A stretch of DNA of 64,000 nt from Candidatus Kouleothrix ribensis (GTDB lineage Bacteria; Chloroflexota; Chloroflexia; Chloroflexales; Roseiflexaceae): assembly GCA_016722075.1 (NCBI GenBank), contig JADKGW010000001.1, forward strand, positions 1,240,001 to 1,304,000. The letters are read 5' to 3'. The first letter of the stretch is position 1; the number at the start of each line of letters is the position of its first letter. The position numbers and the translations under genes are program-made. Below the pieces are notes generated by a model that saw nothing but the letters and a program-made list of their open reading frames with translations, was not told the origin of the DNA and ran no database searches. Positions 34,364 through 43,800 of the stretch are shown piece by piece.

Positions 34364-34933
34364 ATGCCTCACCACACACCGGCATCCCCAGCCACGCCGA
34401 AACTCGAGCGCGCAGTGCAGTGGGCCACGCGCCACTGGCTGCTGCTGCTAAACGGTAGCGTCGGATTATACGCCGGGCTGCCCTGGCTCTCGCCGCTGGC
34501 CAAGGCCAGCGGGCACCCGCTGGTGGGCGAGCTGCTGTTCAGGCTGTACACGCCGCTGTGCCACCAGCTGCCTGCGCGCTCGTTCGTGTGTATGGGGCAC
34601 CAGGTGGCGTTTTGCCACCGCTGCGCAGCCATGTACACATCGATCGTTGTGGCCGGGCTGCTATTTGCCGTGCTGCGCCGCTCTATGCGCCCGGCGTCGC
34701 TCAAGCTCGCCGGCCTGCTGCTGCTGCCCATGCTGATCGACGGCGGCACACACCTGATCGACGATGTTGCCGGCCTGGGCCTGCGCGGCGGCGGCGACGC
34801 GATCGGCACGCCCAACTTCTGGCTGCGCATGATCACCGGCGTGCTGGTCGGCCTGGCTGCGTTCATCGCGATCTACCCGCGCATGGAGCGCGACCTCGCG
34901 CGCACCGAAGCGGTGCTGATCCGCAAGCAGTAG
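34364..34933 (+). CDS. DUF2085 membrane protein
   Basis: A 189-residue membrane protein with four transmembrane segments, matching DUF2085. The diagnostic Cys/His region reads LCHQLPARSFVCMGHQVAFC then HRCAAMYTS, a probable metal or redox site. MLIDGGTHLIDD follows in the third segment and RMITGVLVGLAAFI in the last. Family function is unknown. The ATG at 34364 has no strong Shine-Dalgarno. Single-gene unit, followed by a MITE-like element. Confidence 0.83.
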   Translation: MPHHTPASPATPKLERAVQWATRHWLLLLNGSVGLYAGLPWLSPLAKASGHPLVGELLFRLYTPLCHQLPARSFVCMGHQVAFCHRCAAMYTSIVVAGLLFAVLRRSMRPASLKLAGLLLLPMLIDGGTHLIDDVAGLGLRGGGDAIGTPNFWLRMITGVLVGLAAFIAIYPRMERDLARTEAVLIRKQ

Positions 34934-34990
34934 CACCCCGATCCTCCCTTCCTTTCGGGTGTAGCGTTTTCGCCCAGCATACTGGGCGAT

Positions 34991-35197
34991 GTGGATACCC
35001 CTCCCCCGTACCCCCCCTCCCTTGCTAAAGGGGCGCAGGGATTTGGCGTTCCAATGCGCTCGCGGAGCGAGCGCATTGGAACGCTCATTAGGATATCCTC
35101 CTCTCCCAATGTGGGGAGCGGGGGCGAGGGCCAATGGCGCCCCGATGCGCCAGCGTACAAACCCTACAGCTGAGAGGGGATACGAAGGAGTATCCAC
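34991..35197. mobile_element. MITE-like element with internal 18-bp hairpin
   Basis: Bounded by GTGGATAC (34991-34998) and its complement GTATCCAC (35190-35197), with CCCCTC/GAGGGG continuing the ends. Inside is an 18-bp perfect stem with a GGA loop (35046-35063 and 35067-35084), then CCCAATGTGGGGAGCGGGGG. A diverged copy is at about 60779-60950. No transposase coding capacity. A small hairpin CGCCCAG-CATA-CTGGGCG (34971-34988) lies just upstream and may terminate the DUF2085 transcript. Confidence 0.6.
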
Positions 35198-35409
35198 CAG
35201 CCCGGCGCGCTGCGCAGCAACGCTACCCACGGCCGGCCCCGATCCGGTTTGCTACGAAAGCGTATCTACATAGATCACCACGCGATCTGTGGAAGTTGCT
35301 ATTGTTTGCTATAGCCGCTACTACCCCCAGCCTATCCCTAGTAATGCGCGGCGGTGTTCAACTGCGCAGTATAGCCTTCATTCTAGCGAGATACCGAGAG
35401 GACAGAAAC

Positions 35410-35889
35410 GTGGACGATGTATTCGAGCATGCTGCGATGCCAGGCCGCGCACAGCCCACGTCGCGCCGCCGATTTTTTAAGGTTATTGGCTTTGGAATGG
35501 CCGGCGGCGCGCTACTGGCGGCGGGTGGCCGCCTTTCAGGTGGCCTCATGGCCTGGATGTTTCCAGCACCACTCGTGCGCTCCTCGTTTGCCGCGCGCCT
35601 GGGCGACACCTTCCAGGTGTACGCTGGCACTACGCCGGTTGGGCTGAGGCTGGTCAAGGTTACTGCGCTGAACTCGATCGCGGCTGGGGCGGCGCAGGCC
35701 CGGCCCGGCGGCCACACCGAAGATAGCTTTGCAGTGTTGTTTCGTGGCCCACGCGACCAACCGATCGCGCAGGGCATGTACGATTTCGCACATAGCCGAA
35801 TCGGCAGTTTTCCGCTCTTCATTGTCCCTATGGCCGCCGAGCAAGACGCGCGCTACTACGAGGCGATCTTCAATCGCCAGCGCGCCTGA
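35410..35889 (+). CDS. Tat-exported DUF6916 protein
   Basis: A 159-residue protein. Residues 18-50 form a twin-arginine signal: SRRRFFKVIGFGMAGG followed by a hydrophobic stretch. The mature part matches DUF6916: FAARLGDTFQVYAG, FAVLFRGPRDQPIAQGMYDF and PLFIVPMAAEQDARYYEAIFNR. Function unknown. I choose the GTG at 35410, preceded by GAGAGGA; the open frame extends to 35134, but that would read through the MITE-like element. It leads a co-directional row: three tail-collar paralogues then the giant surface protein. DUF6916 proteins recurrently sit next to tail-collar genes, so a shared role is likely. Confidence 0.78.
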   Translation: MDDVFEHAAMPGRAQPTSRRRFFKVIGFGMAGGALLAAGGRLSGGLMAWMFPAPLVRSSFAARLGDTFQVYAGTTPVGLRLVKVTALNSIAAGAAQARPGGHTEDSFAVLFRGPRDQPIAQGMYDFAHSRIGSFPLFIVPMAAEQDARYYEAIFNRQRA

Positions 35890-35939
35890 GTAGGTGCCGG
35901 CACGCGACCCACTACGACCATGAGCAAAGGGGGCAACCT

Positions 35940-36446
35940 ATGGCCGAACCATTTCTAAGCGAAATCCGGCTGTTCTCGTTCGGGTTTCCACCGAAGGGCT
36001 GGGCGTTGTGCGATGGCCAGCTGCTGCCGATTGCGCAGAACCAGGGGCTGTTTTCGCTGCTAGGCACCACCTATGGCGGCGATGGCCGCGTGAATTTTGG
36101 CTTGCCCAACCTCCGGGGTCGGGTTCCGATCCACATGGGCGGCGGGCACACGCTGGGCGAGCGCGGCGGCGCGCAGGTACACACGCTCGCGATTTCCGAG
36201 CTGCCGATGCATACGCATAGCGCGAATGCCACCAGCATAGCCGCCACAGCCAGCAACCCCGCGACTACCCGTATGCCTGCCAGGGCATCAGGGGCCAACC
36301 TCTACGCAGCGGCATCGAACCTTACAGCGCTGGATGCGCAGGCAATCCCAAGTGTTGGTGGCTCGCAGGCGCACCTGAACATGCAGCCATTCCTGGTGCT
36401 GAACTTCTGTATCGCTCTGCAAGGGATTTTCCCAAGCCAGACCTGA
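35940..36446 (+). CDS. phage tail-collar domain protein 1 (microcystin-dependent-protein-like)
   Basis: A 168-residue protein of the tail-collar/MdpB family. The N-terminal signature is EIRLFSFGFPPKGWALCDGQ, followed by LFSLLGTTYGGDG, then NFGLPNLRGRVPIHMG, which together form the collar domain. The central Ala/Thr-rich loop is variable. The C-terminal MQPFLVLNFCIALQGIFPSQ is the conserved end. No signal peptide. The family derives from T4 short-tail-fibre collar domains; in bacterial chromosomes its role is unknown, possibly a surface or injection-structure component. First of three adjacent paralogues. Confidence 0.88.
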   Translation: MAEPFLSEIRLFSFGFPPKGWALCDGQLLPIAQNQGLFSLLGTTYGGDGRVNFGLPNLRGRVPIHMGGGHTLGERGGAQVHTLAISELPMHTHSANATSIAATASNPATTRMPARASGANLYAAASNLTALDAQAIPSVGGSQAHLNMQPFLVLNFCIALQGIFPSQT

Positions 36447-36452
36447 GGAGCA

Positions 36453-36968
36453 ATGAGCATGGGCCAACCATACGTGGGCGAAATTCGAATATTCGCGGGC
36501 AACTTTGCGCCGGCCGGCTGGATGTTCTGCGAAGGCCAGCTGCTGCCGATTGCCGAGAATGAGACGCTCTTCAACCTGATCGGTACGACCTACGGCGGCG
36601 ATGGGCAGAGTACCTTCGCGCTGCCCGATCTGCGCGGGCGGCTCCCGCTTCACTTTGGCAACGGCTTCACGCTGGCCGAAACCGGCGGTACCGAGACGGT
36701 GACGCTGACAGTGCCGCAGATCCCGGCCCACGCGCATGCGTTCCTGGCGACGAACAACCAGGCCACAGCGGCCGATCCGGGGAACCTAACCCCTGGGGTC
36801 ACTGAGTCTGCCACAATTACTCCATATGGTACCGATACCCCGCTGCTTGCATTACACCCGGCTTCAATCGGCTCGACTGGCGGTAGCCAGCCACACAGCA
36901 ATGTTCAGCCATACCTGTGCGTCGATTTCATCATTTCGCTATTTGGAATCTATCCGTCCCAATTCTAA
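36453..36968 (+). CDS. phage tail-collar domain protein 2
   Basis: A 171-residue paralogue, 6 bp after the first collar gene. It has the same layout: YVGEIRIFAGNFAPAGWMFC, LFNLIGTTYGGDG, TFALPDLRGRLPLHFG, and a C-terminal VQPYLCVDFIISLFGIYPSQ. The loop between (about 95-135) differs completely in sequence from its neighbours, which suggests that the variable loop sets specificity on a shared scaffold. Upstream GAGGAGC belongs to the start at 36459 or 36453; the two differ by two residues. Confidence 0.88.
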   Translation: MSMGQPYVGEIRIFAGNFAPAGWMFCEGQLLPIAENETLFNLIGTTYGGDGQSTFALPDLRGRLPLHFGNGFTLAETGGTETVTLTVPQIPAHAHAFLATNNQATAADPGNLTPGVTESATITPYGTDTPLLALHPASIGSTGGSQPHSNVQPYLCVDFIISLFGIYPSQF

Positions 36969-36984
36969 TGAGGGAGCATAGCGC

Positions 36985-37506
36985 ATGGCTGATCCATTTG
37001 TTGCTGAAATCCGTATCTTCCCGTTCAACTTCGCACCCAAAGGCTGGGCCTTTTGCGATGGGCAGCTCATGCCGATCTCGCAAAACACCGCGCTCTTCTC
37101 GCTGCTGGGCACGACCTACGGTGGCGACGGCAAGTCTACGTTCGCACTGCCCAACCTGCAGGGCAACGCGCCGATGCACCCTGGCCAGGGGCCGGGGCTC
37201 TCGTTGCACGATCTGGGCGAAACCGGCGGCTCAGAGACGGTGACGCTGCTGCAATCGGAGATACCTGTGCATAGCCATGCACTAATGGCCTCGAATGCGG
37301 ACAGCAACTCGCAAGCACCGGATCAAAATCTTCTGGCCGGCGGTGTTGGCGGTATCGCCATGTATGCGGCCCCCGGCGCATTGGTGCAACTTAACCCCAA
37401 CGTACTGGCGCCAGCCGGCGGCGATCAGCCGCATAACAACATGCAGCCCTACCTGACGCTTAACTTCTGTATTGCGCTGCAGGGCATCTACCCACCGCGC
37501 ACGTAA
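36985..37506 (+). CDS. phage tail-collar domain protein 3
   Basis: A 173-residue paralogue, 16 bp after the second. It shows FVAEIRIFPFNFAPKGWAFC, LFSLLGTTYGGDGKSTFALP, NLQGNAPMHPGQGPG, and MQPYLTLNFCIALQGIYPPR. Its second half has a Gly/Ala-rich variable loop. GAGGGAGC precedes the ATG. Tandem duplication with divergence of one loop parallels other bacterial tail-collar clusters. Confidence 0.88.
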   Translation: MADPFVAEIRIFPFNFAPKGWAFCDGQLMPISQNTALFSLLGTTYGGDGKSTFALPNLQGNAPMHPGQGPGLSLHDLGETGGSETVTLLQSEIPVHSHALMASNADSNSQAPDQNLLAGGVGGIAMYAAPGALVQLNPNVLAPAGGDQPHNNMQPYLTLNFCIALQGIYPPRT

Positions 37507-37837
37507 GACTCGATCGATTAGTACATGTTCACATTGAGGAGTAAAGGACGGGAACGAGCGCGGATAGATGGCCCGTTATCCGCGTTTGTCCGCGTTTGTC
37601 CGCGTCCTCACTCCAGACGTCTGAACAGTTTCGTCGATCACTCATTTATAGGGCTTACGTAGCCGGCATTCTTGCCTGTAACAGCGTTGGGTGCGCAGGG
37701 CGCGAAAAACTGCACACCCAACGCTGCCGCAGGCGTACCATGCGCGCAACGCGGGCCACCACGTAACGCGTAGTACGTTGTTCGCGTTTTTTCGCGCGTA
37801 GCGCGGCAGAGTTCCCAGTTTATTACAGGAGTCGCCC
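37507..37837. other. leader region of giant surface-protein gene
   Basis: No gene. It has CCGCGTTTGTCCGCG repeats near 37578-37610, related to those after the NYN gene. A 16-bp stem with one mismatch (37683-37698 with 37710-37725) encloses an 11-nt loop. ACAGGAG precedes the ATG at 37838. Confidence 0.55.
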
Positions 37838-40800
37838 ATGCCACCGTTCAAGCAGGCCGTCCAGAGTCAGCCGCACGCAACCCCGCGCCGGCCGCGCATG
37901 CGCGCCTGGCCAGTGCTCATATTCTGTTCGATCGCAGCGGCTGGTATACTCGGCACGGCCACCCTGGTACGTGCGGCGGTTGGTATCTCGGCGACCAAGA
38001 CCTATGCCTTTATCGGTGGTGACGGCGATGGGAAGGCCGATCCTGGCGAGACGCTCGAATATACCGTTGTGGTTGCGAACAGTAGCGGCAGCGATGTGAC
38101 GGGTGTTCAATTCAATGATAACCCGGATGCAAACACGACGTTCATGCCCGGATCGATCACGGCCTCGCCAATCGCGGCCAACGATACATTTCCACAGACG
38201 GTAGTTGGCAACGTTGCGATCGATTCTTCACTGATCGCCTATAGCGTCACCTCCAACGACTTTTTAGGCCTCAACCCGGCGGCGACAATCAGCGCCTATG
38301 ATGCAACCAGCGCCAATGGCGGGCAGGTGACGATGACGACCAGCGGCGCAGGTATCGGCGCGTTTACCTACAACCCGCCGCCCGGCTTCGAGGGCACCGA
38401 TACGTTTAGCTACACGATCAGCAACGTCAATGGTAGCAACACAGCCACAGTCAGCATCGCGGTAAGCGGGATGGTCTGGTTCGTCAATAATAATGCGGCT
38501 GCGTGTACAACGCTTGCCGCAGGCTGTGGCCGCCTCTCGCTGCCATTTTCGAGCCTGGCCGCGTTCAACGCACTGAACAACGGCGCCGGCACCAACCCGG
38601 CCGCGAACGATGCAATCTTTATCTACGAGAGCGGCACGGCCTACGCGGGTGGGGTCACGCTGTTGAGCGGGCAAAAACTGATCGGGCAGGATGCGACTGC
38701 GACCCTCTCGGTCATTACCGGCCTGACCCCGCCGAGCAGCAGCGCCGCCTTCCCGGCGATGAACACCGGCGGCAACGCCACAACCGTTCAGAACGGCGCG
38801 GGAAATGCGGTTACCCTCAACCAGAACAACACGATCCGCGGCCTGACGATTTCGGGCACCTCGGGCGCAGGCATGCTTGGCACCGGCATTAGCGCGCTCA
38901 CGGTTGGTTCGGATGTGCGCCTGACGGGTGTTGCCGGCGCCGACCTGGATCTGAGCGGCGCGGCCAGCGGTACGATCAGTTTCGGCGCAAGCGTCACTAA
39001 TTCGAGCGGCCGGGCGATCTCGATCCAGAACCGCAGCGGCGGTAGCGTCGATCTGGCCGGGGCGATCAGCGATAGCGGTGGCACTGGCGTGCTGCTGAAT
39101 AGCAACACCGGCGCGATTATTACGTTTTCGGGCGGGATCAGCCTGAGCACCGGCGCAAATGCAGCCTTCACCGCCACGAACGGCGGCACGATCCATGTTT
39201 GTGACGAAAACCCGTGCAACCCGGCGGCAACCGGCGCGCTGGTGAATACGCTGACCACCACTACCGGCACGGCGCTGAACATTGCCAACACGACGATTGG
39301 CGCCAACAACCTGGAATTCCGCAGCATCTCGGCGAATGGCGCCAGCAATGGCATCGTGCTGACCGCCACCGGCGCGGCCGGCGGCCTGGCCGTGAAGGGC
39401 GATGCCGGGAGCGCCAACAATAGCTCGGGCGGCACGATTCAGAATACAGTCGGCGATGCGATTTCGCTTTCTAGCGCGCAAAACATCACGCTTGACCAGA
39501 TGACTATTCAAAGCACGGGCGGCAGCGGAATCAACGGCACACAGGTTACAAACTTCGCGTTCACCAACGGCGCGATCTCCAACGCCGGCAACGCGGGCTT
39601 CGAGTCGGCGATTGCGTTCAATGGCGCGGGCACCGGCTTTGGGAATAACATCGCGGGTAGCCTGACGCTCACTGGTAATACCCTGACCAACCCGTTCTAT
39701 AGCGGCCTGGATGTACAATCCGATGCTGGCACGGTGACCAGCGCCACGGTTTCGAATAACACGATTAGCAACCCTGGCTTCAGCGGGATCAATTTCGTCG
39801 GCATTGGCACGGCCTCGACTGCCTTCAACCTTGCCAGGGCAACCATCGACCAAAACAATATCTCAAGCTCTGGCGGCAACGGTATTCAGGTTTCCATTGG
39901 CAACGCGAATGCAAGCGGGCCGGGGGCGACTGCAGGCAGCCTGGCAACTGGCCTGGACATTATTGCAATTACCAACAACTCGATTTCGATCGACTCGATC
40001 GGCACGCAGGTCATCGCCATCGCAAACAGCGGCGGCAACAGCGCCTCGCGCACCAAGACGAATTTCATCATCCAGTGTAATGGCAAGAACACGGGCGGTT
40101 GCACCGCCCCGACCGCTAACCCGCTTACCGGCAGCAGCATTGGAACCGACATTCTGGTTGGCAACAACGGCTATGCCGATATGGTTGGAACCATCGACAA
40201 CAACAGCATCGATGCCAACCATACCGCCAACCTGGGCGGCGGCAACGGTATCGGCGGCGGGAATGGTGTGGCCGGCGCGGGCAATGCCTGGACGCCGCAT
40301 TTGACTTTGATCGTCACGAACAACACCATCAGCGACACCGACGGGAATGGCATTCTGCTCGTCGGCCGTGGAACCAGCGGCACGGCTAATTTCAAGGTTG
40401 CCAATAATACCGTTGCCATGCCGATCAATGCTGGGGGGAGTGCACGTCCGGGTATTCGAATCGATGCCGGCAATTCCTCTAGCGGGGACGACGCGGTGTG
40501 CCTCAATATCACAGGCAACACCAGCGCGGGTAGCAACGGTGCATCGGGGCTGGGCCTGCGCAAACAGGGCACGGTCGCGACGACCAACGACTTTGGGATT
40601 CAGAATGTGAGCCCGGCCACCCCGACCAATGCCGATGTGCAGAGCTTTGTCAACGGGCTGAATGCATTCGGCGGCGGCACCGATATCATCAATGGCAGCA
40701 ATTTCGTCCAGTGCGCGGTTCCAGCTATCGCGGTTACCCACACAAACAGCCATCAGGCTGCGGCGCAGCGCCAGGCCCAGGCTAGTATGATCGCATACGC

Positions 40801-43800
40801 GCCGGCACCGCGCCCGAGTTCGGATTCTGCGAACGGCGCTGCCGCCAGCTCAGGCGGCGCGCGCGGCGTGCTGGCGCCACTGCCGGCCCCGGCCCAGGCC
40901 GGTGGTGCCGCACCACGCCGGCACACCAGCCAGCCCGCGCCCGCGCAAGCCGGCGGCATTGTCAATCTGAATATCGGTACCCTGCCGGCCGGCAAGAGCA
41001 TCACAATCAAGTTCCGCGTGACCGTCAACGACCCGCTTACGCTCGGTGCCACGCAACTCGCGAACCAGGGCGCGATCAGCTATGATCCGGCTCAGACGAT
41101 CCTCACCGACGATCCAGCGATCGGTGGCGCCAGCGATGCGACGATCACGGTCATCGACCGGCCCGATACGACGGTTGCCTCGATCAACCGCGCCAGCGGC
41201 AACCCCAGCAACAATGCCACCGTCACCTGGCAGGTGGTGCTGGCCGCCCCGATCGATGGCCTGACGGCCAGCAACTTCAACCTGGTCAACAGCGGCCTGG
41301 GCGGCGCTCCGGCGATCACCGGCGTCACGCCGGCCAGCGGGCCACCGGCTACTACCTGGAATATTACGGCCAGCACCGGCACCGGCCAGGGCACGCTGGG
41401 CTTGAACATAGCCAACGATACCGGGCTCTCGCATGATCTCACCAACGCGCCATTCACCGGCGAGGTCTTCACGATCGACCATATTGCGCCGACCACTACT
41501 TCATTCACGCGGCAAACCCCGGCAAGCAGCTTGACCAACGCCGATACGCTGGTGTTTCGGGTGACGTTTAGCGAGCAGGTGACCGGTGTTGGCCCCGCCG
41601 ATTTTGCCGCCACCGGCACCACGGCCACCGTCACAAGCATCGGCGCAGGTGGGCCGGGCGGCCCATACGATGTCACCGTCTCGGGCGGCGACCTGGCGAG
41701 CTATAACGGCGTGGTGGGCCTGAATTTTAGCGGCGCCATGAGCATTACCGACCTGGCGGGCAACCCGCTTGCCAGCAGTGAGCCGGCCACCGACGAAACC
41801 TACACGCTCGATAACACCGCGCCGGCCGCTACCTCGTTCACGCGGCATACCCCGGCAAGCAGCTTGACCAACGCCGATACGCTGGTGTTTCGGGTGACGT
41901 TTAGCGAGCAGGTGACCGGTGTTGGCCCCGCCGATTTTGCCGCCACCGGCACCACGGCCACCGTCACAAGCATCGGCGCGGGTGGGCCGGGCGGCCCATA
42001 CGATGTCACCGTCTCGGGCGGCGACCTGGCGAGCTATAACGGCGTGGTGGGCCTGAATTTTAGCGGCGCCATGAGCATTACCGACCTGGCGGGCAACCCG
42101 GCAGCCAGCAGCGAGCCGGCCACCGACGAAACCTACACGCTCGATAACACCGCGCCGACGGCCACAATCGACCAGGCGGCCGGGCAAACCGACCCGACCA
42201 ATAGCACGTCGATCAGCTTTACCGTTAGCTTTAGTGAAGCCGTGACCGGTTTTGATAGTGCCGCCGACATCGACCTGAGCGCCAGCACTGCGCCGGGAAC
42301 ACTGCAGGCTATTATCACCGGCGGGCCGGCGATCTATACCGTGGCGGTCAGTGGTATGACCGGCGATGGCACAGTTGTCGCCAGCATCCCTGCCGGCGCA
42401 GCGATCGACGGAGCCGCGAACCTCAGCGCCGCCTCGACCAGCAGCGACAACAGCGTGAGCTACGACAGCACTGCGCCGTCAGCGACGATCAACCAGGCAG
42501 CAGGCCAGGCCGACCCGACGGCGAGCAGCCCGGTCAGCTTTACGGTCGTGTTCAGCGAGCCGGTAGCTGATTTTGCGACGGGCGATGTAGCCCTGAGCGG
42601 CAGCGCCGGAGCCACCACCGCCGTCGTCACCGGCGGCCCAACCACCTACACCGTGGCGGTCAGCGGCATGACCGGCGATGGCACGGTGATCGCTAACCTG
42701 GCGGCGGGCGTGGCCCACGACGCGGCCGGCAACGCCAACCTGGCCGCCACGAGCACCGACAATAGTGTCTTGTACGATACCGTCGCGCCGTCGGTGACGA
42801 TCAACCAGGCAGCGGGGCAGGCCGACCCGACCAATGCCAGCCCGATCGGCTACATCGTCGTGTTCAGCGAAGCGGTGAGCGGCTTCGCCACCGGCGACGT
42901 GACGCTGGACAGCCCGTTTGGGGTGTTGACCGGCGCAGTCAGCGAGATCGCGCCAATGAACGGCACCACCTATGCTGTGGCGGTCACCGGCATGGCAGGT
43001 AGCGGCACGATCACCGCCACAATTGCCCCTGGCGCCGCCACCGACCTGGCCGGGCAGCCCAACGGCGCCTCTAGCAGCACCGACAACACCGTTAGCTTCG
43101 ATGACCTGCGGCCCAATACCACGATCGACAGCAACCCGCTGAACCCGACGAGCAGCACCAGCGCCAGCTTCAGCTTTAGCGGCACCGATACTGGCAGCGG
43201 CGTCGTCGGCTTCGGGTGCAGCCTGGACGGCGGCGGGTTCAGCGCCTGCACTAGCCCGCAGAACTACAGCAGCCTGGCCGATGGCAGCCACACCTTCCAG
43301 GTGCGCGCCAGCGACAGCGCCGGCAATGTAGACGCCAGCCCGGCTTCCTTTACCTGGGTGGTCGACGCCAGCGCGCCCGCTACCAATATCACCGCCAGCC
43401 CGGCCAACCCAACCAACAACTCCAGCGCCAGTTTCAGCTTTACCGGCGCTGATGGCAGCGGCGTGGGTATCGCCGGCTTCGGGTGCAGCCTGGACGGCGG
43501 CGGGTTCAGCGCCTGCACCAGCCCGCAGAACTACAGCAGCCTGGCCGATGGCAGCCACATCTTCCAGGTGCGGGCGATCGATGCGGCTGGGAATATCGAC
43601 CCAACTCCGGCTACGTTCACCTGGACGATCGACACCACTGCCCCGACCGTAGCGTTGACCTCGGCAACCAGCAGCCCGACCAACGCCGCGCCGATCTTGG
43701 TCACGATCACCTTCAGCGAGCCAGTCGATATTGGTACAGGTGTTGGCGATCTCAGCATCACCAACGGCTCTGCCACCACACCGGTGGGTAGCGGCACAAC

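Noticed and set aside
35134..35409. N-terminal extension of the DUF6916 protein by 92 residues
   Set aside because: It would be translated from inside the MITE-like element and would place the Tat signal internally. The GTG at 35410 has a proper ribosome-binding site.
35410..37506. Prophage or complete phage-tail-like injection system
   Set aside because: No sheath, tube, baseplate, portal, terminase or integrase genes flank the collar genes.
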